From the NCBI GenBank assembly GCA_963837445.1, contig CAWINK010000003.1, forward strand, positions 310,001 through 374,000: a stretch of DNA of 64,000 bases, in the 5' to 3' direction. The stretch's first letter is position 1. Every line of letters starts with the position of its first letter. Shown here piece after piece: positions 1 to 9,227 of the stretch. A model generated the notes under the pieces. That model saw only the letters and a list, made by a program, of their open reading frames with translations, did no database searches and was not told the DNA's origin. This DNA comes from JACVRW01 sp963837445 (lineage in GTDB: Bacteria > Actinomycetota > Thermoleophilia > Solirubrobacterales > Thermoleophilaceae). The translations under genes and the position numbers were made by a program.

Positions 1-1674
1 GCGCGCTGCCTCCACGCGTCCCTCGCGGATCCGGATCTGACGCCTGGCTGGGCGGCCGAGCTTGAACAGCAGCTTGTCCACGGCGCGGAAGGGCGCGAAC
101 AGCTGCGGCTCGCGGAGCTTCCACACCGGGCACGGCTCGGCAGAGGAGCCGGACCGCTCGAGGATCGCGTTCACGGCACGGCGCGCTGCCTCGTTTGCGC
201 CCTCCATGGTCGCGAGGTCGGTGTGCGTGCGCACATAGTCCGACGCGAAGAGGAAGTTGCCGATGCGGTCGGTCGAGGCGTCCGGGCGGTCGCTCCACGA
301 GCCGGCCGTGTTGATCAGGAGCGGCTCGAGGTTGGTGGCCTCGGTCGGGTTTGGGTGCACGATGCTGGGGTCGAGGAACGAGGACAGGACCTCCACCTCC
401 TCGAGCTCCCGGGTGGCGTCGTCGTGGAGGCTCTCCGTGAGCTGGTGCCAGACCTCGTCCGCGATCTCCTCGCGTGAGCAGAACATCGCCTGCTTGCGGA
501 TCCCGCTGCCGATCGCCTCCCAGTCGGATACGTCCACCGAGAGGATCCCGCGCGAGCGGCCGTCGCCCAGCCGTTCGGGTTGGAACTGTGGCTGCCAGAA
601 CTGAGGCTGTGAGATCGAGGTGAGCGCCCACGGCGAGTCGATGTAGATGGTGTGGCCGTGGACCGCCTTGGGTTCGCGGCGGTCCAGGTAGTAGACGATG
701 CCGTTCATCCACCGCGTGCGCAGCCTGTGAAGGCCCTGGAGTCGCGGGTCGGCAAGCGCGAGCCCGTCGTTCAGCAGGGGCGCCATGACCTCGACCGGCA
801 GTGCGCCCACGTACCAGTCGGCCTCGTGGCGGGAAGGTCGGTCGCCGGCTACGAGGCTGACGCCGGTCACGCGCCGGCCGCGGCAGTGGATCGCCTGCAC
901 CTGATGGCCCAGGTGGAACTCCACGCCTAGCTCGCGGAGGTGATCGACCCAGGGGTCGATCCAGACGTCACTCGTAGGCCCGTTCAGCACCCGGTCCACC
1001 TGGCCTGACGGGTTCGCCATGTCGAACAGGAGCTGGAGCAGGATGTAGCCGCCCGTGCGGGCGCTCATCTCGCGCGCCCGCGCGGCCACCAGCGTGCGGG
1101 TGAGGCCGTCGGCCAGATACCTGGCGTAGTTCGGGCTGCGCGTCTCGGCACCCGAGAACTCCCACCAGCTCACGTTCTCGAACTCCGCGAAGCGCCGCTC
1201 CTCGCAGCTCGTCAGCAGCAGCAGCAGCCGGTCGACGAAGTAAGCCGCGTCTTCGGGGGGGATCCGGACCCGGTCCGCGTAATCGAAGAGGAACCGAAAT
1301 GCCTTGTGAAGGTCGGTGAGGCTCCGCGGGATGTGCACCGGCGCGAGCAGCTCCTCGCCCACCTTCGAGGCGATCTGCACCTCGCTGGCGGTCACGAGGT
1401 TGTCCGCAACGGTCCCGCCTCGATCCCCGTAGGGGATGCGGCGCATCGTGTGTGGGATGTGCCTGTAGAAGCCGGGGAAGAAGCGAAACCCGTGCTCCGC
1501 GGGCAACGCTCGGCCCCCGTTCCGTCCTGAGCCCGGCACCGGAAAGCTCCGAGCCTTCCCCCCGAGTGCGTCTCGGGTCTCGAAGACGGTCACGCGGAAG
1601 CCGCGCTCGCTGAGCTCATGGGCCGCGCTCAGTCCCGCGACTCCGCCACCAAGCACGATCACCCGCTCGGCCAT
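1..1674 (-). CDS. FAD-dependent oxidoreductase, hydroxysqualene dehydroxylase/phytoene desaturase-like (partial)
   Basis: Flavoprotein of the amine oxidase/phytoene desaturase superfamily. The nearest remembered relatives are actinobacterial HpnE-type hydroxysqualene dehydroxylase-like proteins; the substrate cannot be read from the sequence. The frame is open from an ATG at 1674 to the left window edge (558 codons, no stop), so the C-terminus is missing. The N-terminus has the Rossmann dinucleotide motif (GxGxxG at residues 9-14) with the ribose-binding E32, followed by GGKARS and HGFRFFPG, which are typical of the superfamily. It is divergent from the peroxiredoxin gene with 49 bp between the two start codons, so their promoters must overlap. 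Family assignment is firm; the HpnE-like subfamily is a best guess. Confidence 0.75.
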   Translation of the reverse strand, partial: MAERVIVLGGGVAGLSAAHELSERGFRVTVFETRDALGGKARSFPVPGSGRNGGRALPAEHGFRFFPGFYRHIPHTMRRIPYGDRGGTVADNLVTASEVQIASKVGEELLAPVHIPRSLTDLHKAFRFLFDYADRVRIPPEDAAYFVDRLLLLLTSCEERRFAEFENVSWWEFSGAETRSPNYARYLADGLTRTLVAARAREMSARTGGYILLQLLFDMANPSGQVDRVLNGPTSDVWIDPWVDHLRELGVEFHLGHQVQAIHCRGRRVTGVSLVAGDRPSRHEADWYVGALPVEVMAPLLNDGLALADPRLQGLHRLRTRWMNGIVYYLDRREPKAVHGHTIYIDSPWALTSISQPQFWQPQFQPERLGDGRSRGILSVDVSDWEAIGSGIRKQAMFCSREEIADEVWHQLTESLHDDATRELEEVEVLSSFLDPSIVHPNPTEATNLEPLLINTAGSWSDRPDASTDRIGNFLFASDYVRTHTDLATMEGANEAARRAVNAILERSGSSAEPCPVWKLREPQLFAPFRAVDKLLFKLGRPARRQIRIREGRVEAAR

Positions 1675-1723
1675 CACCGAATCAAACTAAATGAGAGAAT
1701 TGCCTGACCCGAAAGGAGAGAGC

Positions 1724-2383
1724 ATGGCTCTGAGTATCGGCGACACGGCGCCCGACTTCGAGGCGCAGACCACCGAGGGCAACATCAGCTTCCACGACTG
1801 GATCGGCGACTCGTGGGCGGTGCTGTTCTCCCACCCGCGCGACTTCACACCGGTCTGCACGACCGAGCTGGGCTACATGGCGAGCATCAAGCCGGAGTTC
1901 GACAAGCGGAACGTCAAGGTCATCGGCCTGTCCGTCGATCCCGTCGGCAACCACGAGCAGTGGGCCACGGACATCGAGGAGACGCAGGGCCACCGGCCCA
2001 ACTATCCGATCATCGGCGACGGCGACTTCGAGGTGTCGAAGCTCTACGGCATGCTGCCGGCTGAGACGGAGGGCGACCCGACCTCGAGGACGCCGGCGGA
2101 CAACCAGACCGTCCGCAACGTCTTCGTGATCGGCCCGGACAAGAAGATCAAGCTCATCCTGGTCTATCCCATGACGACCGGCCGGAACTTCGACGAGGTG
2201 CTGCGCGTGATCGACTCGCTCCAGCTCACCGCCCAGCACAAGGTTGCGACGCCCGCGAACTGGCAGCAGGGCGACGACGTGATCATCGCCGGCTCGGTCT
2301 CGGACGACGACGCCAAGGAGATCTATCCGGACGGCTGGGAGTCGCCGCGCCCGTACATCCGGATCGTGCCGCAGCCGCGCTGA
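1724..2383 (+). CDS. 1-Cys peroxiredoxin (Prx6 family)
   Basis: Thiol peroxidase reducing H2O2 and organic peroxides in the cytoplasm. The catalytic site FTPVCTTE puts the peroxidatic cysteine at C45, with T42 and R131 as the conserved partners. No second cysteine is visible in the 219 residues, so this is the 1-Cys type, needing an external thiol for recycling. The length fits the Prx6 family (about 220 residues, with the extra C-terminal dimerisation domain). The ATG at 1724 is chosen over an in-frame ATG at 1691 because a strong GAAAGGAGAG ribosome site lies at 1711-1720. It is monocistronic; an inverted repeat follows at 2438-2482. Confidence 0.95.
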   Translation: MALSIGDTAPDFEAQTTEGNISFHDWIGDSWAVLFSHPRDFTPVCTTELGYMASIKPEFDKRNVKVIGLSVDPVGNHEQWATDIEETQGHRPNYPIIGDGDFEVSKLYGMLPAETEGDPTSRTPADNQTVRNVFVIGPDKKIKLILVYPMTTGRNFDEVLRVIDSLQLTAQHKVATPANWQQGDDVIIAGSVSDDDAKEIYPDGWESPRPYIRIVPQPR

Positions 2384-2393
2384 GCCGGTTGTG

Positions 2394-2510
2394 CTGTTTG
2401 CCCGAAACGGCCGGCATTGAAGGGTGCCCGGAATGCAGGTGGGGCATCCGAGTAGCGGATATAGCAACTGAGATGCCCCACCCGGCCTGATGCGGTCCCC
2501 TGTTTGCCCG
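2394..2510 (+). repeat. Pair of 11-bp direct repeats flanking an inverted repeat
   Basis: The 11-mer CTGTTTGCCCG occurs at 2394-2404 and again at 2500-2510, 106 bp apart, on either side of the inverted repeat at 2438-2482. This fills the gap between the peroxiredoxin and the SGNH hydrolase. It may be a small inserted or duplicated element or a pair of regulator sites; the sequence does not decide. Confidence 0.5.
2438..2482 (+). terminator. Perfect 11-bp inverted repeat, putative terminator or operator
   Basis: GGTGGGGCATC at 2438-2448 pairs perfectly with GATGCCCCACC at 2472-2482 around a 23-nt loop. It lies 55 bp after the peroxiredoxin stop. No T-tract follows, and the loop is long for an intrinsic terminator, so an operator or a transcript-stabilising hairpin is also possible. 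Confidence 0.5.
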
Positions 2511-2528
2511 TCCGGCCGCGGCGGGTAC

Positions 2529-3834
2529 ATGCCCTCTGTGGCGAAGCTCGCTCTGTGCCTCACGCTGGCCCTGACCCTGTGCGCTCTCGCGGCGAGCGCT
2601 GCGCAGGCGGCAGGCGTCTACGTCGCCCTTGGTGACTCGTACACCTCCGCGCCGCTCGTGCCGAACCAGTACGGCGAGCCGATCGACTGCGGGCGCTCCG
2701 ACCACAACTACCCGTCGCTCGTCGCACAGGAGTTCAAGGTGGACGAGTTCATCGACGTGAGCTGCGGCAGCGCACAGACGAAGCACATGACAGAACCGCA
2801 GACGGACCTTCCGCTCGGCGGAACCAACCCGCCCCAGTTCAACGGGCTGCGAGCCGGACGCCACGCTCGTGACCGTTGGCATCGGCGGCAACGACGCGGG
2901 GCTGGTGGGCGTGGCCGAGAAGTGCGCCGAGCTGGGCCTCACGAACCCCACGGGCACGGCCTGCCGCGACCACTGGGCGCCGGGCGGGAACGACACCGTG
3001 GCCGCGAAGATCGAGGCCACGAAGCCGAAGATCGCGGCCGTGCTCCAGGGGATCCACCAGCGCAGCCCGCAGGCGCGGGTGGCGATCGTCGGCTACCCGG
3101 ACGTGCTGCCGAAGAACGGCGAGAGCTGCTACCCGATGGTCCCGCTGAGCCCCGACGACATCCGCTACATCGACGAGCTGATCGTGCGCATCAACGCGAT
3201 GATCGCCGGCCAGGCCGCCGCGAATGACGCCGAGTTCGTGGACACCTACCGAGACAGCGGCGGCCACGACGTCTGCAAGCTGCCGCCGAACCGCTGGTTC
3301 GAGGGCCTTGTCCCGACCGAGCCCGCCTATCCGCTGCATCCGAACGCCAAGGGCGAGGCCAGCATGGCCCGCTCGGCGATCGCGCAGCTGAACAAGCCGC
3401 GTCCCGGAGGCACGACCTCGCCGAATGGATCGGCGACTTGCCTCGCGCGTCGACCGGCCATCGGTGGTCGAGGCATCGGGCGCATCCGGCTCGGCCAGAG
3501 GCGGCGGGCTCTCGGCCGCCTGGCTGTGGCACCGGTGCGCCGGACGCGCGCCGCCTTCCGCTACTGCACCAAGCGCGGCTCTGGCCAGGTGACCGCGGTG
3601 TTCTCGAAGCGCGGGCGCGTGGAGCTAATCCTCAGCACCGCGCCGTCGGCGGCGTTCCAGCGCACGTACCCCACGCGACGGCGCATCGCGGCCGGCCTGT
3701 TCCGCGCCTCGCCGCGCAGCTCGCGGCTGCTCGGCGTCCGCGGCGAGCGCGTGCGCTTCGTAGCGGTTGCGGGCGACACGGTGATGCGCAAGCCGCGCAG
3801 GCTCCTGCGTGACCTTCGGGCCGCCGCCCGCTGA
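2529..3834 (+). CDS. Secreted SGNH/GDSL hydrolase with C-terminal extension (one frameshift)
   Basis: Exported esterase/lipase of the SGNH hydrolase superfamily. The signal peptide (about residues 1-28, ending in AAQAA) is followed by block I GDSY with the nucleophile S37, block III GGND, and block V HPNAKGEA with the catalytic histidine. The first 107 codons and the remainder are in different frames. The join is near 2850, where one extra C (or a lost dinucleotide) in a CG-rich stretch restores GLEPDATLVTVGIGGND. The last ~140 residues, after the hydrolase domain, are basic and unlike known SGNH enzymes. No clear ribosome site precedes the ATG at 2529, and a GTG at 2538 is also possible. Actinobacterial secreted lipases have this layout. 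Confidence 0.85.
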
Positions 3835-3936
3835 CTTTCCATCCCTGACTAGCGGGGTTATGCTCGCCCAGCGCGGGACTCGCACTGGCCCAGCCGCGCG
3901 CCGTAACTAACTCGCCGCCTACCTGGTTAGGACTCC

Positions 3937-6786
3937 ATGCGACTTCAAGCGCGTTCGATAGCCGTCCTGCTCGCTCTGATCACGATGGCATTCGGGTTCG
4001 CCGCCGCCGACGCCGGTGCCGCGAAGGCGCCGACCGCCAAGTCGTCCCTGAAGGCGCTCGTGCGCCAGGCGAACGCGCTCCCGCCCGCGGCGGCATCGGC
4101 CGCCAAGCGGCGCGCGCTCAAGCGGTTCGCGGCTCATGCCCGGCGCTCGGCGCGCCGGCGGCCGTGTGCCTCGGTGAAGGATCTGAACAACATTCGCCGC
4201 ATCGTGGCGAGCGTCCCTGTCAGGTCGAAGGGCGTGAGCAGGAAGCGCCGCCGTGCCGCGAGGCGCCTGAGCGCGCTCGCGCCTGCGTCCATGACCGCGA
4301 GCCGGCTGCTGCTGGCGAGCAAGCGCACCCGCCGCTGCGGCGGCGGGGTGAAGCCGCCGAAGGGTGACAACCCCAAGGTCAGGGTTCTGAAGAGCGACGC
4401 GCGACGGCTGCGCGTGCGCGTGCAGCTCCCGGCCGTGCAGTTCGTGCCGCGCGAGGCGGGCGGCAAGGCCTGGACGCAGCTGGTGCTGCCGAACTCCGAC
4501 TCGCCCGGAACCCCGGGCACGCCCGGCATCCCGGTCGTGAGCGACGTGCTCGCCGTGCCGGACGGCGCGAGGATGAGGGTGTCCGTAAACGACGTCGACA
4601 AGATCCTGATCGACGGCGTGGACGTGTTCCCCGTGCAGCCGGACCCGGTCGACCAGGACACCGAGCCGCCGAACTTCCTCAAGGGCCCGTTCGCGGACCG
4701 GCCCTTCCAGCAGAACGAGAACGCCTACTCGAGGGACGCCCTCGTTCCGGCGAAGCCCGCCGACGCCGACTCACTCGGCACGATGCGCGACCTCAACGTG
4801 GGCGGCCTCCAGATCCCGACCGCGCAGTACAACGCCGACAAGAAGAAGCTCGTGCTCCTGAAGTCGGTGGACGTGACCATCGGCTTCGTGGGCGGCCCGC
4901 ACACCTTCAACGAAGAGCTCGGCAACCCCTGGGAGCAGTTCCAGCGGCGGCTGGGCGAGACGTTCCTCAACTCTCGCCTGCTCGGCAGGGCCGACATCCG
5001 CGAGATCTTCCGCCGCTGTGGCGAGGAGATGCTCGTGATCACAAACCCCGCCACGCTCGCCGCCGCGAACACCTTCGCGGCTGCGCGCAACGCGGCGGGA
5101 ATTCGCACGAGCGTCTTCCAGACCGGCAGCGCGTCGGGGCAGATCGGTACGACGCCCGCGGAGATCCAGACCTTCATCCGCAACCGCGGCTCGCAGCTCC
5201 TCTGCATCCGCCCGAGCTACGTGACGATCATGGGCGACGACGACCTCGTGCCGACCTTCCCTGGCATCAACGGGATCCCGTCGGATCTCCAGTACTCGAT
5301 GAGGACCGATGCCGACGAGCTGCCGGACCTCGCGGTCGGGCGCATCATCGGCAACGACCAGACGGCGGTCGGCACCGCGGTAAACAAGATCATCAGCTAC
5401 GAGAACTCGCCGCCCAGCGGCCCGTGGCGCCGTCGCGCGACGATCGCGGCTCAGTTCCAGGACGACAACGTCGACGGCCAGGAGAACAGGACCTTCATCA
5501 CGTTCGCGGAGACGCTCCGCACCGGGCTCGTCAATGCGGGTAACACAGTCGACCGCATCTACGATGACTCGCCCTCAACCACGCCGCTGAAGTTCAACGA
5601 CGGCACCGACCTGCCCGCCGAGCTGAAGAAGCCGACGTTCGCGTGGGACGGGGACGGTGCCGACGTCACGGCCGCCTGGAACGAGGGCCGCTTCCTGATG
5701 GTGCACCGCGACCACGGCTGGAGCGACGGCTGGGGCCACCCCGGCTTCAGCACCACCAACGTGCAGGCACTGACCAACGGCAACCTGCTGCCGGTCATGA
5801 TGAGCATCAACTGCTCGAGCGCCGCCTACGACTACGACGAGACCTCGTTCGTGGGCGAGGCGCTCGTGAAGCCCGACGGCGGGGTGGTGGGCTCGTTCGG
5901 CGACACGCGCGACTCCCCGACGTGGCACAACACGCAGATCGGACTCGGCTTCGCCGACGCGCTCCTTCCGGGCGTGCTGCCCGCCGAGGGGCCGGCCACC
6001 AGGCAGCGGGTGGGTGACGCGCTGATCCACGGGAAGCTGCGGCTCGCCGGGATGGCGCCGCCCTCGGGCCCCGGGATCACGGGCGGGGACGGAAGCACCC
6101 GCAACGAGCTCTACCTGTGGCACTACTTCGGCGACCCGACCATGCAGATGTGGGGCGGCCGGCGTGAGTTCGTCCTAGACCCGTCGCTGTTCAACGCTGT
6201 CTTCGAGCTGGCAGTCCAGCAGCCGCCGCCCGGCGACCCGCCGCCGTACTGGGTGATCGTGAACGTGCCGCCGGGTCTGAACGGCGAGACGCTCAGCATC
6301 CTCCAAAACGGCATCGTGACCGGCAAGGCGGTCGTGACCGGAGACACCGTCCGGATCCCGGCCAGCCTGGCCGACGGCTCGAAGCCGGTCGGGCAGCTCC
6401 AGGTGGCGGTGGACGGAGAGGGCGCCCCGCCGATCCTGATCGACGTCAAGAACGAGCCGCCGGCGGCGACGACCCTGAACCTGAACTGTCCCGCCGACCA
6501 CGAGTTCCACAGCAACAACCTGGTCACGATCACGGGCAACCTCGCCGGCGCGCCGGCGGGATCGACTGTGGACGTGAGCTGGGAGATGCCCCAGAGCAAC
6601 GAGCCCGGGGGCCGGACGGTCGTGACCCATCCAACGACCGACGCCCAGGGCAACTGGAGCACCTCGGTCCAGAGCCAGTCCTTCGAGTGGGGTGACTGGA
6701 AGGTCTCGGCGAGCTACGCGGGTGGCGGGGGCTACGCGCCCTCACAGACCGGTCTCTGCACGTTCGAGGTGGATAACAACTCGTAG
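3937..6786 (+). CDS. Gingipain-like cysteine protease, peptidase family C25 (copy 1)
   Basis: Secreted 949-residue protein with an N-terminal signal peptide (about residues 1-27), a basic prodomain, a C25 catalytic domain and a C-terminal Ig-like beta-sandwich (about residues 845-949). The catalytic dyad is visible as HRDHGW (H593) and INCSSA (C626). The 33-residue spacing equals that of gingipain R (H211/C244). The GDDDLVP and DLAVGRI segments also fit the C25 fold. An AGGA ribosome site lies 5 bp before the ATG. A diverged paralogue with the same dyad spacing lies at 14547-17522. Arg versus Lys specificity cannot be inferred, and no type IX secretion signal is evident, so general secretion is assumed. 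Confidence 0.88.
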   Translation: MRLQARSIAVLLALITMAFGFAAADAGAAKAPTAKSSLKALVRQANALPPAAASAAKRRALKRFAAHARRSARRRPCASVKDLNNIRRIVASVPVRSKGVSRKRRRAARRLSALAPASMTASRLLLASKRTRRCGGGVKPPKGDNPKVRVLKSDARRLRVRVQLPAVQFVPREAGGKAWTQLVLPNSDSPGTPGTPGIPVVSDVLAVPDGARMRVSVNDVDKILIDGVDVFPVQPDPVDQDTEPPNFLKGPFADRPFQQNENAYSRDALVPAKPADADSLGTMRDLNVGGLQIPTAQYNADKKKLVLLKSVDVTIGFVGGPHTFNEELGNPWEQFQRRLGETFLNSRLLGRADIREIFRRCGEEMLVITNPATLAAANTFAAARNAAGIRTSVFQTGSASGQIGTTPAEIQTFIRNRGSQLLCIRPSYVTIMGDDDLVPTFPGINGIPSDLQYSMRTDADELPDLAVGRIIGNDQTAVGTAVNKIISYENSPPSGPWRRRATIAAQFQDDNVDGQENRTFITFAETLRTGLVNAGNTVDRIYDDSPSTTPLKFNDGTDLPAELKKPTFAWDGDGADVTAAWNEGRFLMVHRDHGWSDGWGHPGFSTTNVQALTNGNLLPVMMSINCSSAAYDYDETSFVGEALVKPDGGVVGSFGDTRDSPTWHNTQIGLGFADALLPGVLPAEGPATRQRVGDALIHGKLRLAGMAPPSGPGITGGDGSTRNELYLWHYFGDPTMQMWGGRREFVLDPSLFNAVFELAVQQPPPGDPPPYWVIVNVPPGLNGETLSILQNGIVTGKAVVTGDTVRIPASLADGSKPVGQLQVAVDGEGAPPILIDVKNEPPAATTLNLNCPADHEFHSNNLVTITGNLAGAPAGSTVDVSWEMPQSNEPGGRTVVTHPTTDAQGNWSTSVQSQSFEWGDWKVSASYAGGGGYAPSQTGLCTFEVDNNS

Positions 6787-6810
6787 GTCGTCACAGCTCT
6801 CTTACGAGTT
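6778..6810 (+). terminator. 8-bp inverted repeat across the C25 protease stop codon
   Basis: AACTCGTA (6778-6785) and TACGAGTT (6803-6810) are perfect complements around a 17-nt loop. The left arm includes the TAG stop of the protease gene. A 3' hairpin that ends or protects the transcript is the likely role; there is no T-tract. Confidence 0.45.
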
Positions 6811-6817
6811 CGCCAAA

Positions 6818-6846
6818 ACCGGTGGCCACACTGGGCACCGGTGGCC
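6818..6846 (+). repeat. 10-bp direct repeat ACCGGTGGCC, two copies
   Basis: ACCGGTGGCC occurs at 6818-6827 and 6837-6846, 19 bp start to start, in the 145-bp gap between the C25 protease and the small acidic gene. Same-face repeats two helical turns apart could be a regulator site for the acidic gene; this is inference only. Confidence 0.35.
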
Positions 6847-6931
6847 GGCACGCGGCGCATGGACCTCGGCCGTCGACCCGGACGGTGGACCGGTGCGCGT
6901 GCGCGTGACCGCGGCCGGGTAAGGGGTGTCC

Positions 6932-7270
6932 ATGGAGCACGAGGAGCAGGCAGAGCGCATGGACGAGGACGCCGAGCGCATGGAGGAGCACTCCGAGCAG
7001 CTCGGCGAGCGCATCGACGACATCGAGAGCGACTGGGAGCGGAAGGAGCAGGACCCAGCCGTCCCGGGCGCGCGGCCCGACCCGGACGAGGAGGAGGACG
7101 AGATGACCGAGACCCCAGAGGAGTCAGACCAGCTTCCGGAGGAGGCGCCGCCCGAGGCCGTGCCGGACGACACCGGATCCGACGGCGAGGACGCGAGCGA
7201 CAGCCCGGGCGTGCCCGGCGAGGAGGAGACGAGCACCGGCAACCAGGAGAACGCCGGCGCGGAGGAGTAA
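6932..7270 (+). CDS. Small highly acidic coiled-coil protein, uncharacterised
   Basis: A 112-residue hydrophilic protein with no signal peptide, membrane segment or cysteine. The first ~40 residues are rich in Glu, Met and Gln with heptad-like spacing (EDAERMEEHSEQ), suggesting a short coiled coil. The rest is a disordered acidic and proline-rich tail. The ATG at 6932 is chosen because AAGGGG lies 5 bp upstream; an in-frame GTG at 6926 would overlap that site. Similar acidic proteins are remembered from Solirubrobacterales, without a function. A solo REP-like palindrome begins at its stop codon. Confidence 0.7.
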   Translation: MEHEEQAERMDEDAERMEEHSEQLGERIDDIESDWERKEQDPAVPGARPDPDEEEDEMTETPEESDQLPEEAPPEAVPDDTGSDGEDASDSPGVPGEEETSTGNQENAGAEE

Positions 7271-7304
7271 CCCTCAAGTAGGGGTCTGACCCTTTTCTGA
7301 GGGT
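7270..7304 (+). repeat. Solo REP-like palindrome
   Basis: GGGGTCTGACCC (7281-7292) is the core of the repeats flanking the REP-associated transposase at 44.75-44.83 kb. Here it is nested in an outer perfect 7-bp pair, ACCCTCA (7270-7276) and TGAGGGT (7298-7304), giving a two-tier hairpin. It lies exactly between the acidic gene stop and the metallopeptidase start, as expected for a non-autonomous REP moved by a RAYT enzyme. It could also work as a terminator. Confidence 0.7.
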
Positions 7305-7310
7305 TTGGTG

Positions 7311-7910
7311 GTGCCCGCCCCCTCTAATCTCGGAGGGGTGGATCTCGTACGAGGGCCGCTCAAGGCCGGAGTGGCGGCGCTGTTCGCCGTTGGCCTCCTG
7401 CTGCTGTTCCTCAACCCGCCCTCGCTCTCGGGCGCCGAGGGGATGGCCGTGCTGGTGGGTGGCGGGATCATGCTGATGCTCTTCACGGCGTGGGCCACCG
7501 TGGCCCTAACGGGCAGCGACTCGATGCCGGAGCACGAGTTCGAGCGCCTCGTGCTCCGCAGCGAAGAGCTGGCCGCCACGCCCGGCCTGCGAGCCGACAC
7601 GAGCGAGTTCGACCTGCTCGTGGCCGATGCAATCGACGACCTCCCCGAGGAGTTCCAGCGGCTGCTCGACGACACGCCGGTCGTGGTGTCCCATCACGGC
7701 ATGGAGAACCGCGCCTACGGCCACTACTTCGGCGACACCGTCGCGCGCGAGAACTACCCCGATCGCATCGTGCTCTACCAGGACACGCTCGAGCGCGACT
7801 TCGGGCACGACCCCGTGCTCCTTCGAGCGCAGGTGGAGCGCACGCTGCGACACGAGCTGGCTCACCACCTCGGCTGGAACGAGCCGGGGGTACGCGACCT
7901 CGGGTTGTAG
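7311..7910 (+). CDS. Membrane-anchored metallopeptidase family protein (HExxH)
   Basis: 199-residue protein with two N-terminal hydrophobic segments (about residues 18-35 and 43-65), then a soluble domain ending in HELAHHLG. H181, E182 and H185 form the HExxH zinc site. The TPVVVSHHGM and HYFGD segments resemble the small zincin-like metallopeptidase family formerly DUF1025. The start is uncertain: GTG codons at 7308 and 7311 follow an AGGG at 7300-7303, and a GTG at 7338 sits just after GGAGG. The gene ends 13 bp before the P450 start, so the two may be co-transcribed. The substrate is unknown. Confidence 0.75.
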   Translation: MPAPSNLGGVDLVRGPLKAGVAALFAVGLLLLFLNPPSLSGAEGMAVLVGGGIMLMLFTAWATVALTGSDSMPEHEFERLVLRSEELAATPGLRADTSEFDLLVADAIDDLPEEFQRLLDDTPVVVSHHGMENRAYGHYFGDTVARENYPDRIVLYQDTLERDFGHDPVLLRAQVERTLRHELAHHLGWNEPGVRDLGL

Positions 7911-7923
7911 GCTGGTCGGCGAC

Positions 7924-9153
7924 ATGGCCTCAGACCCTCGTACCCTCGAGGACACGCTCGTGACCGAGCGCGAGCACTGGCTCGACGGCCCGCCCCACGA
8001 GCTCTTCAAGGATCTGCGCGGGGGCTGCCCGGTGCACTGGACCGCGCGGATCAGCGAGTACCCCGAGGAGGCCGGCTTCTGGTCCGTGACCACCGCGGAC
8101 CACGTGCACGAGGTGAGCCGCGACTGGCAGACCTACTCGTCCGAGCTCGGCGGCGTGACGGCGCTCACCGACGCGATCTTCCCGCTCGAGCTGTCGCGCG
8201 CGATGTTCATCGGGATGGACCCGCCGAAGCACGATCGGCTCAAGGCGCTGTTCCAGCGCGGCTTCACGCCGAAGCGGATCGCCGAGCACGAGGACGAGAT
8301 CCGGGAGATCGCGGTGCGCGTGCTCGACGGACTGGAGGACCGCGAGACCTGCGACCTCGTGACCGAGGTGGCGCAGCCGGTGGTGTCGCGCGTGATCGGA
8401 AGCTTCATGGGCATCCCGCCGGAGGACGACGCGATCTGGGCGCGCCTGATGAACACGACGCTGGGCGCGGGCGACCCCGACCTGAATCCGGAGGGCGTCG
8501 AGGCCGTGATGGCCCGCGACGTGCCGGAGATCTTCCAGCGCTGCGGCCGGCTGATCGCCGAGCGGCGCGAGCGCCCTACGGAGGACCTGACCAGCGTGCT
8601 GGTGCACGCCGAGGTGGACGGCGAGCGGTTGGAGGAGCACGAGATCGTGATGGGCTTCTTCCTGCTCGTGGCCGCGGGCAACGACAGCACGAAGGCCACC
8701 TACAGCAGCGGCATGCGCGCCCTCATGGAGAACCCGGACGAGCGCCAGCTGCTGGTGGACGACCCGACACTGATCCCGGCCGCGGTGGAGGAGTCGCTGC
8801 GCATGTTCCCGGCGTTCGCCCACTTCCGGCGTACCGCCACGCGCGACGTGGAGCTTGGCGACCAGAAGATTCGCGAGGGTGACAAGGTGGTCATGTGGTA
8901 CGTCTCGTCCAACCGCGACGAGACCCGCTACGACGATCCCGACGTGTTCGACGTGAAGCGCAACGCCGAGCACCAGGCGTTCGGCGCAGGCGGGCGTCAC
9001 TTCTGCCTCGGAACCGCGCTGGCGCGGCTCGAGCTGAAGGTCCTGTTCGAGGAGACGCTGCGGCGCTTCCCGCAGATAGAGCTCGCGGGCGAGCCGCTGT
9101 TCGCCGAGTCGCCCTTCCTCAACCAGCTGAAGACGCTGCCCGTCCGCCTGTAG
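7924..9153 (+). CDS. Cytochrome P450
   Basis: Haem-thiolate monooxygenase, 409 residues, soluble bacterial class I type needing separate ferredoxin and reductase. Visible signatures are the I-helix AGNDST, the K-helix EESLR (ExxR) and the haem loop FGAGGRHFCLG with the proximal ligand C361. Overall it resembles actinobacterial P450s that act on terpenoids or steroids (CYP125/CYP111-like), but the substrate is not determined. No redox partner gene is adjacent. The segment encoding VVMWYVSSNRD recurs as a degraded fragment at 14546-14602. The ATG at 7924 gives the usual N-terminal length. Confidence 0.93.
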   Translation: MASDPRTLEDTLVTEREHWLDGPPHELFKDLRGGCPVHWTARISEYPEEAGFWSVTTADHVHEVSRDWQTYSSELGGVTALTDAIFPLELSRAMFIGMDPPKHDRLKALFQRGFTPKRIAEHEDEIREIAVRVLDGLEDRETCDLVTEVAQPVVSRVIGSFMGIPPEDDAIWARLMNTTLGAGDPDLNPEGVEAVMARDVPEIFQRCGRLIAERRERPTEDLTSVLVHAEVDGERLEEHEIVMGFFLLVAAGNDSTKATYSSGMRALMENPDERQLLVDDPTLIPAAVEESLRMFPAFAHFRRTATRDVELGDQKIREGDKVVMWYVSSNRDETRYDDPDVFDVKRNAEHQAFGAGGRHFCLGTALARLELKVLFEETLRRFPQIELAGEPLFAESPFLNQLKTLPVRL

Positions 9154-9227
9154 AGTCGCGCGGTCGTGGTCACCGTGACCCCCCGGCGGCGCGCTTCTCG
9201 CAGGTCGGCTGAGCCCGGACGGCAAGT

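Noticed and set aside
6802..7242. Serine-rich antisense frame opposite the small acidic gene
   Set aside because: It mirrors Glu/Asp codons of the sense gene, and it lacks a ribosome site. The sense gene has a good one.
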